This document shows positions 8,840 to 19,390 of a stretch of DNA of 64,000 bases, piece by piece. Source of the stretch: JADLHS01 sp964594985 (lineage in GTDB: Bacteria; Verrucomicrobiota; Verrucomicrobiia; Limisphaerales; JADLHS01); assembly GCA_964594985.1 (NCBI GenBank), contig CAZQNQ010000002.1, positions 1 to 64,000 of the forward strand, in the 5' to 3' direction. Under the pieces are notes generated by a model. That model was not told where the DNA came from. It was given only the letters and a program-made list of their open reading frames with translations, and did no database searches. Positions within the stretch are counted from its first letter, which is position 1; every line of letters begins with the position of its first letter. The position numbers and the translations under genes were made by a program.

Positions 8840-9088
8840 ATTTCCTTTGGGCGAATTTGGCCGCCTCTGACAAGTTGCGGGAGTGATGGCGTGGTCGCGA
8901 TTTTCCCTTTCTAGTTCATTGATCCACTTCCCCTACTATATCTGGTGGTTTTCATGCGGCCTACGGAATAAATGTCCGTAAAATCCGGCGTATCCGTTAC
9001 TTGCCCGACACGAGCAAACCTGAGACAGTAAAGGCCGCCGGTTTTCACCACCAAACTTTTTAGCACATAACCCTTTAGCACAAAACTT
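8840..9088. other. Intergenic region before the giant secreted protein
   Basis: Of the 249 bases, the stretch from about 8900 onward is more AT-rich than its surroundings and probably holds the promoter of the large gene that follows. No hairpin, repeat or small gene could be supported. Confidence 0.4.
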
Positions 9089-12000
9089 ATGGAGGAATAT
9101 CCGACCAACATTTGTGCCCAACATCGGCGCGTAGCTTCGTGCGCGTCAATTCTTGTCATTTGTGTTGGGTTGTTTTTCACCTTGTCGCTCCGACAGGCTT
9201 CCGCCGCGCCGCTACAGGTTGCCGGAAACCTGGCTTTTTTGCCGGATCAATTGGGCCAGTTGAAAACCGCGGCACTCAGCGGCACCAACGTCACCATTAT
9301 CTCCACCTCCAGCAATCTGACCGGCATCACGGCGATTTCGTTGCGCGACCAGTATGCTTTCGTCGCGGTTGCCAATAAAGGCGTGTTCGTTTTTGATGTC
9401 AGCCAATCACCGCCCAATCTCGTTGCGGGCGGGCAATTCACCAGTCGCGGCTCGGCCCACGATATCAAAGTCACCGGCACCACCGCATTTCTGGCGGATG
9501 GGGAGCAGGGCATTGCCGTCATTGATTTGTTTGATCCCGCGATGCCCACGATGCTTCCCGGCCTGTATCCACCCGGGGGCGTGACTTCGGTGGACATCGC
9601 AAGCGATCGGCTCTACGCGACTTGCGGGCCGGCGGGCTTGTTCATTGCGGATATCTCCAATGTCACGGAAGTAAGCGCGCTGGCGCAATTCAGCACCGCC
9701 ACGCCGGCACGTCGGGTTCGAATCATCGGCAACTACGCCTATGTCCTCTGCGATGGCCCGCGCCTGGAAATCATCAATGTCCAGACGCCCGCAGCGCCGA
9801 CACTGGTTTCCGCCTATGTCACGAGTGGGTATCTCAGCGATGTGGATATCAGCGGGAACTACGCAGTCGTCGCCAACACCAACGGCGCGTTGACCGTTTT
9901 GGATTTGACCAACCCGGGTGCGCCGGTGGTGCAGAGCACCAACCTGATTCCGGGCGGGGCATTTGCAGTACTCCTCAGTGGCGAGAATGCTTACGTCCGC
10001 ACTGGGGCGGGTGATCTGGTGGTTGTGCCGTTACCCGTTCTGGCCAGTGTCGCGCCGCAGTTGCAACAAGCTGTGCCACCCCGATTGGTTGCGGTCGGCC
10101 AGACGGCGGTTTTCAGCGTCTTGGCTTCCGGCAGTTCGCCGATGACATACCGCTGGAGTTCCAATGGGGTTCCGCTGACGGATGACCTTCGGATCAGCGG
10201 CAGCACCAATGCCTGGTTGCTGATTTCCGATGTGCAGCTTTCGGATGCCGGGGTGTACTCCGTGATGGTTTCCAACAGTGTCGGCCATTTGATCAGTTCC
10301 AATACGCTGACAGTGGTCCAGCCCGGCGCTCCCATCTGGCGGGGATCGTTCAATCCGGGCGGGACCGTCGAAAGCGTGGATGTCAATAACTTCAGGGTTT
10401 ACGCCGCCGCCGGCACGAACGGATTGGAAATCTACAGCGCACTCAATCCTCGTTATCCCGAGCGCTTCGGCGACAACCCCGACCAGCGCATCAGCGGCAC
10501 CCCGGTGAATGGCTATGCGTTGGGGGTTTCCGTCAACGAAGACTATGCTTTCGTTGCCACGACGACGAACGGACTCAAGATTTTCAATGCGTCCGCGTTC
10601 GACACTTTCGAAGTGACCACGGCCACCAACACGTTGAGTGACACTCGCGCCGTTCATTTCGCGGACGGCTTTGCCTACGTGGCGGATGGCGTGGGCGGGC
10701 TGCAGGTTTTCCAGCTCGCTTATGGCACGACGAATATCTTGAACTTCGCCGGCAGTTACAACACGCCCGGTTTCGCGAGAAATGTTTTTGTCGGCAACGG
10801 CGTGGCTTATGTCGCCGACGGCATGAGCGGATTGCAGATTCTGGCAGTGACCAATCCCGCCGCCATCATCAAGATCGGCGAATACGATACCCCCGGCGAA
10901 GCGCGCAACGTCAAAGTGTTGGGTAATGTTGCCTATGTGGCGGATGGCGCAAATGGCTTGGTCATCTTGAATGTTGCCAGCCCGGCCAGTCCCACCCTGC
11001 TTGGCACTTACCCAAGTGGCGTACCGGCGCTGGATCTGGACTTGGCGCTGGACACAGTGGTGTTGGCGCGCGGAGCAAATGGCGTCGAAGTCCTCAACGT
11101 CGCCAATCCCGCGTCCATCATCTCGCTGGGCAGTTGGCTCGGCACTCCCGCCAATGGTTTGCGGGTGGCCGGAAACCGTCTCTACGTCGCCGCTGGGGAT
11201 GCCGGCGTGCAAATCTTCGAATTACTCGGACTGCCGATTTCGTTTCCCGAGGTTACTGTGACCCCCACCAATTTCGTCACTCTGGCCGGTTCAACTGTAA
11301 CCTTCCAGGCCAACGCCACCGGCACCGCCCCGCTGACCTATCAATGGTTCAAGGGCCGAACGCCATTGTCTGACAACCTCGTCATCCATGGCGCGCGCAG
11401 CGCAACGTTGGTGCGCTCCAATCTGACGTTGAACGATTCGGGCGATTACTTCGTCGTCGTCCGCAACGGTTGGCGGTTGCCGGCGATTGCCAAGGTGAAA
11501 CTTGCCGTCGTGTCAGTAGGAACGCCCGTTGTCCGTGCCAGCAGTTTCGCTGACAGCGATCCGTTGAACATTCATGTGGTCGGGCAGATCGCCTTCGTCG
11601 CCTCCCGGCTCAATGGCCTTCAAGCGATCGATTGCAGTGACCCGTCAGATCCAGTGCTGGTTGGCGAACACGAAACGCTCGGTCTGGCGCAGGATGTCCG
11701 CATCCAAGGTCACTATGCCTATGTCGCCTCTTGGGATGCCGGGCTGGAAATCTTTGACATCATCGATCCGACGGACCTTGTACGTGTTGGCCACTGCGAC
11801 ACACCAGGGTTTGCTCATACCGTCCGGGCGGCTGGCCATTACGTCCACGTGGCCGATCGCGAGGGCGGGTATTCCATCATTGACGTTCTCGACCCGGCAA
11901 ATCCCGTTCTGGTCGGACAGGCGGCCACTGCCGGATTTGCCGAGGGTTTGACGGTCGTCGGAACGCAGGCTTATCTCGCCTCAGCCGATGCCGGTCTGGA

Positions 12001-14167
12001 GATTTTTGACACCAGCAATCCGCTGGCCCCGGCCCGCATTGCCCAACTTAACACTCCGGGCAATGCCGAGGGGATTTCCGTGGTCGGACAACGGGCTTAC
12101 GTTTCCGATTATCATCGCGGCCTCAGCATCATATCCGTGGCCAATCCGCTTGCGCCTGTGATGTTGGGCGAGCTTGAGACGCTCGGCGACGCGTTCCAGG
12201 TTCAGGTCTTGGACGATCGCGCGTATATCGCCGCGGGCCTCGGGAGGATCAGCGTAGCGGACGTGAGCGATCCGACCCAACCCACGCTCGTGGGAACCAG
12301 TGAGGCGGGGCAATCAGTCCGGGCCTTGCAAATCATCGGCAAGCACGCCTTCGTCGCCGATCGCGAGGAAGGCTTTGTCGTCGCGGAACTGCTCGGACTT
12401 TCGGCCAGCGCGCCGGTGATCATGGAGCTTTCACCGAGCACCACCAAACCGGTGGGTAGCGATGTGGTTCTGAGCGTCGCCGTCGAAGGCACGCCGCCGT
12501 TGGACTATGCTTGGTATCGGAACGGCCAGCCGCTGGCGAACTCTGCCGGCGTCACCGGCGTTACCACGCCGCATCTCCGCTTCCCAAATCTCGCCAACAC
12601 TAACGCCGGCAACTATACCGTCGTCATTGACAACGCGGAGGGCAGTGTCACCAGCGTGGTTGCACAAGTTACCGTCGGCACCTTGCCGGTATCGCTGCAA
12701 GATCAAATCAACGCCGCCACCAACGGCGCCGTGATCCAGCTCGCGGCCGGGACTTACACTGAAAACCTCGTGATTGATAGCGAAGTGACCTTGGCCGGTT
12801 CGTGGTGGAACAAACCGGAACTCAACGGTGGTCAAGCCGGCCCCACGCTGCATGTGTTGCCCGGAGCCGTCGTGACCTTGCGCGGACTTGCGCTGCGCCA
12901 CGGTGCCAGCACCAACCTCGGCGGCGGCATTCGCAACGAGGGCACGCTGATCCTGGACCGCTGCTTGGTCGCCGATAACACCGCCGTTTCCGGCGGCGGA
13001 ATCGCAAATCTCGGCACCCTGCTCATGTTCCAGAGTGTCCTCAGCAATAACATCGCCACAACCGCTGGCGGCGGTTTGTACAACGCCACTCAGGCCGTGG
13101 CCTCCGTCACCAACTCGGTTCTCATCGCCAACAAGGCGGGGACTGGCGGCGGTTTGGCGAACCTCGGCACCAACACGTTCTTTAGCTCCTTGCTCGCCAG
13201 CAATCTTGCTTACGGCACCAACGGCACTGGCGGCGGCCTCCGGCAGGTTGCTGGTTACTGCCAGTTGATCAACAGCACGCTCAGCGGGAACACCGCCACA
13301 TCCATCACCGTCAGGATCGCCACCGGCGTGGGGGGCGGCGCACGGGTGGACGGCGGGCGGCTTGATCTCCTCTTCAGCACGGTTGCGGCCAACACGGCGT
13401 CGTTCCGGGCGGGTGGCGTCTCGGCCACGATCCTGAGCGAAGTTCATGCGCGCAACTCCATCTTCGCCGACAACTTTTCGCCCGGCCCACATGATTACGC
13501 CGGCAGGCTGTATTCCGATGGTTACAATCTCGTGCAATGGACTAACGCGGCACTCGTCATCGTCGGCACCACGACCGGCAACCAATTGAATGTCCCGGCG
13601 CAACTTGGTCTGCTCAGCGACAACGGCGGCCCCACTTGGACGCACGCCCCGCTGGCGGGCAGCCCCGCCATTGACGCCGGGATTGCGCCCGGCCCGGTCA
13701 CGGACGCGCGCGGGATTGCGCGACCATTCGATATTCAATGGCGGACCAACGTCGCCACCGGCTGGGATCTCGGTGCCGTTGAATACGTGGACCGGTCGTT
13801 GTATCTCGTCATGTCGAACCGCACCTCATCCGGCTTTACGCTGGCATGGGCGACCAATGCGGTGCTGCAAAAATCAACCTTCCTGCAAGGCGGTTGGGTG
13901 GACCAGACCAACACCAGCCCGACGTTCGTGGCCACGGTCAATCCCCAAAACTTCTTCCGGGTATCTGCGCCAGCCGTGCCTCTGGTGCTGACAACCAACA
14001 ACGCGACGCCTGATAGCCTCACTCTGTCCTGGCCGGATTTCGGCATTCTGGAACATGCTCCCGCCACCATTGGACCATGGGAGCCGTTGACCGGTTTCAG
14101 TCCGGTTCAAGTCAACCTGGCTCCTGGTCAGCCCGAATACTTCCGCCTTCGCGAGATCGCACATTGA
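9089..14167 (+). CDS. Giant secreted LVIVD-propeller / Ig-like / beta-helix protein
   Basis: A 1692-aa exported protein. Residues 1-40 are a signal peptide with the hydrophobic core SILVICVGLFFTLSL. Three blocks of LVIVD-type propeller repeats (about 45-315, 415-720, 815-1105; recurring pattern AYVADG..GL-I-DV..P..P) alternate with Ig-like domains (about 320-410, 725-810, 1110-1195; pattern YRW..NG.PL...SDAGVYSVMV). Residues 1200-1580 form a parallel beta-helix with a choice-of-anchor-Q ending, DNGGPTWTHAPLAGSPAIDAG-like. Two short fibronectin-like segments close the protein. No PEP-CTERM, sortase or autotransporter anchor is visible. It is probably a surface or extracellular adhesive protein; its ligand is unknown. 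It stands as a single gene. Confidence 0.85.
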   Translation: MEEYPTNICAQHRRVASCASILVICVGLFFTLSLRQASAAPLQVAGNLAFLPDQLGQLKTAALSGTNVTIISTSSNLTGITAISLRDQYAFVAVANKGVFVFDVSQSPPNLVAGGQFTSRGSAHDIKVTGTTAFLADGEQGIAVIDLFDPAMPTMLPGLYPPGGVTSVDIASDRLYATCGPAGLFIADISNVTEVSALAQFSTATPARRVRIIGNYAYVLCDGPRLEIINVQTPAAPTLVSAYVTSGYLSDVDISGNYAVVANTNGALTVLDLTNPGAPVVQSTNLIPGGAFAVLLSGENAYVRTGAGDLVVVPLPVLASVAPQLQQAVPPRLVAVGQTAVFSVLASGSSPMTYRWSSNGVPLTDDLRISGSTNAWLLISDVQLSDAGVYSVMVSNSVGHLISSNTLTVVQPGAPIWRGSFNPGGTVESVDVNNFRVYAAAGTNGLEIYSALNPRYPERFGDNPDQRISGTPVNGYALGVSVNEDYAFVATTTNGLKIFNASAFDTFEVTTATNTLSDTRAVHFADGFAYVADGVGGLQVFQLAYGTTNILNFAGSYNTPGFARNVFVGNGVAYVADGMSGLQILAVTNPAAIIKIGEYDTPGEARNVKVLGNVAYVADGANGLVILNVASPASPTLLGTYPSGVPALDLDLALDTVVLARGANGVEVLNVANPASIISLGSWLGTPANGLRVAGNRLYVAAGDAGVQIFELLGLPISFPEVTVTPTNFVTLAGSTVTFQANATGTAPLTYQWFKGRTPLSDNLVIHGARSATLVRSNLTLNDSGDYFVVVRNGWRLPAIAKVKLAVVSVGTPVVRASSFADSDPLNIHVVGQIAFVASRLNGLQAIDCSDPSDPVLVGEHETLGLAQDVRIQGHYAYVASWDAGLEIFDIIDPTDLVRVGHCDTPGFAHTVRAAGHYVHVADREGGYSIIDVLDPANPVLVGQAATAGFAEGLTVVGTQAYLASADAGLEIFDTSNPLAPARIAQLNTPGNAEGISVVGQRAYVSDYHRGLSIISVANPLAPVMLGELETLGDAFQVQVLDDRAYIAAGLGRISVADVSDPTQPTLVGTSEAGQSVRALQIIGKHAFVADREEGFVVAELLGLSASAPVIMELSPSTTKPVGSDVVLSVAVEGTPPLDYAWYRNGQPLANSAGVTGVTTPHLRFPNLANTNAGNYTVVIDNAEGSVTSVVAQVTVGTLPVSLQDQINAATNGAVIQLAAGTYTENLVIDSEVTLAGSWWNKPELNGGQAGPTLHVLPGAVVTLRGLALRHGASTNLGGGIRNEGTLILDRCLVADNTAVSGGGIANLGTLLMFQSVLSNNIATTAGGGLYNATQAVASVTNSVLIANKAGTGGGLANLGTNTFFSSLLASNLAYGTNGTGGGLRQVAGYCQLINSTLSGNTATSITVRIATGVGGGARVDGGRLDLLFSTVAANTASFRAGGVSATILSEVHARNSIFADNFSPGPHDYAGRLYSDGYNLVQWTNAALVIVGTTTGNQLNVPAQLGLLSDNGGPTWTHAPLAGSPAIDAGIAPGPVTDARGIARPFDIQWRTNVATGWDLGAVEYVDRSLYLVMSNRTSSGFTLAWATNAVLQKSTFLQGGWVDQTNTSPTFVATVNPQNFFRVSAPAVPLVLTTNNATPDSLTLSWPDFGILEHAPATIGPWEPLTGFSPVQVNLAPGQPEYFRLREIAH

Positions 14168-14198
14168 AGCGAATTGGATCGGGACTTGGTTCCGTTGC

Positions 14199-15329
14199 GT
14201 GTCTGGCATAACCGCCTCGACACGGTCCGCGCCGTTTGCTACCAAGCCCGGCGTGCGTTCGGAATTGCTCAAAAACGTCTCCCGCATCGTGGTCAAACTC
14301 GGCACTGGCGTCCTCACGGATCGCCGGAAGCAGATTGATCCCGCGCAACTCGAACAGATCGTCGCGCAGGTCGCCGCGTTGCGACAGGCGGGCAAGGAAG
14401 TCGTCGTCGTGACCAGCGGCGCGGTCGGCGCGGGCATGGGCGCTCTCGGCTTCGACACCCGCCCGAGCGATCTCGCCGAGAAACAAGCCTGTGCCGCCGT
14501 GGGTCAATCGCGGCTGATGTCCACGTACGAAAAGCTGTTCGCCAAACACAACCTCGTCGTCGCCCAGGTCTTGTTGACGCACGATGATCTCGAACATCAC
14601 GAGCGCCATCTCAACGCTCGCAACACGTTGGTCACACTGCTGAGTCATGGTGTCGTGCCCATCATCAACGAAAACGACGCCGTCTCGTTCACTGAAATCA
14701 AGGTCGGCGACAACGACACGCTCTCCGCGCTCGTCGCATCGCTGTTGCCCGCCGACCTGCTGGTGATTCTTACCACGGTGGATGGCGTCATCGAAAACTT
14801 CGGCCTGCCGGACGCCAAAGTGATTTCTGTCATCGAGCAGATTGACGCGGGACTGGAAAAGATCGCGGGCGGCACCACGAGCGAAACCGCCGTCGGCGGC
14901 ATGGCCACCAAGATTCAGGCCGCAAAGATCGTCGTGCGTTCCGGGATTCCGCTCGTCATCGCCTCCGGGCGAAAACACGACGCGCTGGCGAAGATTCTGG
15001 CCGGCACGGACGAAGGCACGTTGTTTGTCGCTCAGGAAGGCAAGTTACGCGGGCGCAAACGTTGGATCGCTTTTTTCCATCATCCCAAGGGCGCGCTCTT
15101 CGTGGACGATGGCGCCAAGACCGCGTTGCGCGAAGCCGGCAAAAGTCTGCTGCCGCCCGGTGTCTCGCGTTGCGAGGGCAACTTTGCCGCCGGCGACGTT
15201 GTCCGCATCTGCGATCTGAACGGCACGGAGTTTGCGCGTGGGATCGCGCGGTTCGATTCCGCCGCCGTCCGCGGCCGCAACCTGCCCAAGGAGGAACTGG
15301 TGCATCGCGATGATCTGGTGATTTTGTGA
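14199..15329 (+). CDS. proB: Glutamate 5-kinase
   Basis: A 376-aa enzyme that phosphorylates glutamate in the first step of proline synthesis. The amino-acid kinase domain carries IVVKLGTGVL, TSGAVGAGMGALG, INENDAVS and GDNDTLSALVA. The last about 90 residues (KGALFVDDGAKTAL onward) form the PUA domain usual in bacterial ProB. About 20 N-terminal residues precede the domain, so a later start is possible, although no ATG lies between. proA is not in the window. Confidence 0.94.
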   Translation: MSGITASTRSAPFATKPGVRSELLKNVSRIVVKLGTGVLTDRRKQIDPAQLEQIVAQVAALRQAGKEVVVVTSGAVGAGMGALGFDTRPSDLAEKQACAAVGQSRLMSTYEKLFAKHNLVVAQVLLTHDDLEHHERHLNARNTLVTLLSHGVVPIINENDAVSFTEIKVGDNDTLSALVASLLPADLLVILTTVDGVIENFGLPDAKVISVIEQIDAGLEKIAGGTTSETAVGGMATKIQAAKIVVRSGIPLVIASGRKHDALAKILAGTDEGTLFVAQEGKLRGRKRWIAFFHHPKGALFVDDGAKTALREAGKSLLPPGVSRCEGNFAAGDVVRICDLNGTEFARGIARFDSAAVRGRNLPKEELVHRDDLVIL

Positions 15330-15332
15330 TTG

Positions 15333-15431
15333 AACAGCCAACATCCAACATCGAACTCCCAACATCCTATGCGCACACTGTTGCGAGAACATTGGAGGTT
15401 CGATGTGGGGCGTTGGATGTTGGATGTTTTC
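15333..15431. repeat. Dispersed inverted repeat, CAACATCCAACATC type (family G)
   Basis: The left arm CAACATCCAACATCGAAC and the right arm TTCGATGTGGGGCGTTGGATGTTGGATGTT flank a short centre between proB and mazG. Such text-like GGATGTTGG repeats are a recurrent class in related genomes, and translated shadows read TSNIQ/GCWMLDVGC. The right arm runs up to 5 bases before the chosen mazG start. Confidence 0.75.
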
Positions 15432-15435
15432 TCAA

Positions 15436-16089
15436 ATGAAACGCATCGCTGCAATTAACGATCTCCTGCAAGTCATGGCCAAGCTGCGTTCCCCCCAGGG
15501 CTGCCCGTGGGATCGCGAGCAAAGCCACCTGACGCTGCGCCGCCACGCCATCGAAGAAGTCTATGAGTTGATTGACGCCATTGAGGCGCGCGACGATCAC
15601 GAGATGGCCGAGGAACTCGGCGACCTGTTGTTGCAGGTGGTGTTTCACTGTCAGTTGGCCCGCGAGCGGGGGGCGTTTGATTTCGAGAAAGTCACGCGGC
15701 ATCTGGTGGACAAACTCATCCGCCGCCATCCGCATGTCTTTGGCACCACCAAGGTCAAGGACGTGGACGAAGTCTGGGCGAACTGGGAGAAGATCAAGCA
15801 CGCGGAGAAGAAAGGCACGCGCCACGAACGCCCCTCGGCGCTGGACGGCATTCCGAAACATCTGCCGGCGTTGTTGCGCGTGGAAAAGCTCATGAAGAAA
15901 GCGCGCAAGGCGAAACTGCTGGCGGAAACCAAGAGCACTCGCAGCGGCAGCAAAGCCACAGTGGCGAGAGAGCTGTTTGAACTGGCCGCTTACGCCCAAT
16001 CGCGCGGCTGGACGGCGGAAGAGTTGTTGCTGGCCGAAACCAAGCAGCGCGAAAAAGTTCTCCGCCGCCGCGAAGCCAAACGCGCTTGA
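15436..16089 (+). CDS. mazG: Nucleoside triphosphate pyrophosphohydrolase
   Basis: From the ATG at 15436 a 217-aa MazG protein, which hydrolyses NTPs to NMP and PPi as house-cleaning. The MazG metal motif is complete: EEVYELIDAI followed by EELGDLLLQVVFH. LRSPQGCPWDREQ at the N-terminus and VWANWEKIK are family features. At 217 aa it is shorter than two-domain E. coli MazG (about 263). The earlier ATG at 15403 lies inside a dispersed repeat, so its 11 extra residues are unlikely to be genuine. Confidence 0.92.
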   Translation: MKRIAAINDLLQVMAKLRSPQGCPWDREQSHLTLRRHAIEEVYELIDAIEARDDHEMAEELGDLLLQVVFHCQLARERGAFDFEKVTRHLVDKLIRRHPHVFGTTKVKDVDEVWANWEKIKHAEKKGTRHERPSALDGIPKHLPALLRVEKLMKKARKAKLLAETKSTRSGSKATVARELFELAAYAQSRGWTAEELLLAETKQREKVLRRREAKRA

Positions 16090-16106
16090 GCCAGTTACCG
16101 TCCCGA

Positions 16107-16141
16107 CTTTAGACCTCAGACTTTAGACTCAAGACTTGGAG
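16107..16141. repeat. Dispersed repeat, GACTTTAGACTC type (family H)
   Basis: CGACTTTAGACCTCAGACTTTAGACTCAAG contains two ACTTTAGAC units with short inverted symmetry. A related sequence is found in the opposite sense inside mtnA at 20327-20372. Confidence 0.55.
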
Positions 16142-16148
16142 TGCCGTC

Positions 16149-18068
16149 TTATTTCGCCCGGATCGCTCCCGCTGAACTCAGCGGAATGAAGACCCCGTTG
16201 CCGACGTATTGTAATTCCACCGCCGCGAGGCGAGCCCCGATGAGTTGACCCGCCACGCCAATGGTGGTGCTGGCTTTGGAGGAAACAAAGATTCCGTTGG
16301 CCAGCGCGGTGGCGGCCAGGGTGCTGCCGTCACTGGATGAGGCCGCTCCGGTGTAGCTTGGGTTGGTGGGAAGATTGCCGCGTAATTGCCAGGTCAAACC
16401 GGTGTCCTGCGAGATGTAAACCCCACCGCCAGTCCCGCTGCTGGTGCCCGTGGCAATGATGCGCTGCCCATCCGCCGAACAGGCCAGTCCCGCCCAGTTC
16501 ATCGTCACCGTGTTGGGCATCCAACTGGCTCCGAAATCGGTCGAGGTGTAGAGCAGGCCGCCACTCGCACCCGCTACCAGCACGCCGGCATCGGCTGAAG
16601 AGGTCACGCAGGTCCAAGCGCGGCCGGTTTCACGTTGCACCCAGTTTGTGCCTGCGTTGGTCGAGATCCAGATGGATTGGCCGCCACCAACCGCCACCAT
16701 GTTCAAGCCGTTCGCCGAGGTAGCCACGCCATTCCAACTGGCGGCGACGTTGATGCGTTGCACCCAGCTGGCGCCTGAATCGGTTGAAGTGTAAACTCCG
16801 GCGCTCGACGACCCGGCGATGATCCGAGTTCCATCCAGTGAAGTCGCAACGGAAGTCCAGTTGGCGGAACCAAAGCGAGGGGTCCAATTCACCCCGGAAT
16901 CGGTGGACGTATAAATGGAGGTGCCGTTAACACAGGCCACCAGTTTAGTGCCGTTGGCTGATGATGCGACCCCAGACCAGTTCAACGCTGAAGCGCGCGG
17001 GGTCCAGTTCACGCCATAATTGGTCGAGGTGTAAATATTCCCCGAACTAACGACGGCGACCAGCTTGCTGCCGTCAGCCGAAGAGGCGACGGCCTTGGCG
17101 CTCAGCACAGTGCTGTTGGTCGTCCAACTGGTGCCCACGTTGTTCAGCAGGTTGCCGAGCAGGATGGTCTGGTTGGTGTTTTGCGCGATGATCCAACCTG
17201 CCGTGCCGCTGGCGGAAACGCGGACGACGTTGCCGTTGATCATCTGCGCATTGGTCGGCAGGGTCACAATTACGGGCGTGGTGTCGTTGGTGGCGAGATA
17301 GCCGTAGTTTGGATAGGCCTGAATGTTCGTTGCCGTGGGAACAAACTCAAAGATCCGCCCTGGCACATTGGTCAAGCCGCGGCCTTCGCCGTAAAAATTC
17401 GTCGCGGTGACCCCGCCTTGGAAGACGGTGTTGCTGGTGTTGACGAAGGCGATGTTGGCCGAGAGCCGGCCATCGGGCAGCGTGCCGATGAGATTCGTGG
17501 CGGGGATGTTGGTCAGGTTCAAGCCGCTGCCGATGAAATTGGACGCCGTCACACTACGCGTGAACACCGCATTGTTCGTGAGCAGGGCGACGTTGACGGA
17601 AAGATTGGTGTCATTGATCTTGCCCGTGAGGTTCGTGCTGGCGAGCGCGCCGTTGAAAAAGGCAGCGCGCACAGCATAAGGCGTCGCGTTCAACGCTTGA
17701 CGCGGGGCCAGTGTGGTCAGGGCATTGGTGTCACCATTCGGACGCACGGCGATCTCCAGCCAGCGTGCGTTGCCATCGAACGCCGCCGCCCCGAAGGTCA
17801 GTGGCACGTTGAACAGCCCGTTGGTGACGCCGAGGAACGAGACGTTCACGGGGCTGGCGATCTGGCCGCCGGAGGTGGCGGCATCAAACAGAGTAAATCG
17901 CGCTTCGAACAGCCCGGTGGCGGCGACGCCATTGGAACTGAGTTGGCCTTGATAGGTAAAAGTGGAGCTTTGCGCCCAAACCCCAAGGGCCGAACACAAC
18001 AATCCCACCACAGCAAATAACTTCGACTTCACAACGCAGTTTAATACCAGATTTATGGCCAACGACAA
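16149..18068 (-). CDS. Secreted BNR/YCF48-like beta-propeller protein
   Basis: A 639-aa exported protein with a signal peptide (SKLFAVVGLLCSALGVWA). An N-terminal beta-rich domain of about 100 residues begins FTYQGQLSSNGVAATGLFEARF and ends LNATPYAVRAAFF, a module common to secreted proteins of this phylum. From about residue 300 to 610, Asp-box-like repeats recur about every 42 residues as YTSTDSGVNWTPR followed by SVATSLDGTRI, consistent with a seven- or eight-bladed propeller. It is divergent from the aminopeptidase gene, 161 bases away. Enzyme activity is not evident; it is probably an extracellular binding protein. Confidence 0.8.
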   Translation of the reverse strand: MSLAINLVLNCVVKSKLFAVVGLLCSALGVWAQSSTFTYQGQLSSNGVAATGLFEARFTLFDAATSGGQIASPVNVSFLGVTNGLFNVPLTFGAAAFDGNARWLEIAVRPNGDTNALTTLAPRQALNATPYAVRAAFFNGALASTNLTGKINDTNLSVNVALLTNNAVFTRSVTASNFIGSGLNLTNIPATNLIGTLPDGRLSANIAFVNTSNTVFQGGVTATNFYGEGRGLTNVPGRIFEFVPTATNIQAYPNYGYLATNDTTPVIVTLPTNAQMINGNVVRVSASGTAGWIIAQNTNQTILLGNLLNNVGTSWTTNSTVLSAKAVASSADGSKLVAVVSSGNIYTSTNYGVNWTPRASALNWSGVASSANGTKLVACVNGTSIYTSTDSGVNWTPRFGSANWTSVATSLDGTRIIAGSSSAGVYTSTDSGASWVQRINVAASWNGVATSANGLNMVAVGGGQSIWISTNAGTNWVQRETGRAWTCVTSSADAGVLVAGASGGLLYTSTDFGASWMPNTVTMNWAGLACSADGQRIIATGTSSGTGGGVYISQDTGLTWQLRGNLPTNPSYTGAASSSDGSTLAATALANGIFVSSKASTTIGVAGQLIGARLAAVELQYVGNGVFIPLSSAGAIRAK

Positions 18069-18229
18069 GCAACAAGCCAGCGACCACCCCGCGCTTCGCC
18101 CACATGTTCATGGTGGTTAATCCGCCGCCAACCCGCCAGCGGATGCAGGAAAAGTGGCATCCCGTAGATTGCGAAACAGCCACCCCCGGCTCGACAAGCG
18201 GCAATTCTTGCCTAGGCTGGATTCAACTT

Positions 18230-19339
<1,110 letters not shown>

Positions 19340-19390
19340 CCTTCTAACGCTTCGCTGGTCTTTACCCCTTCTCTTCCGTAGCCTGCGGGC

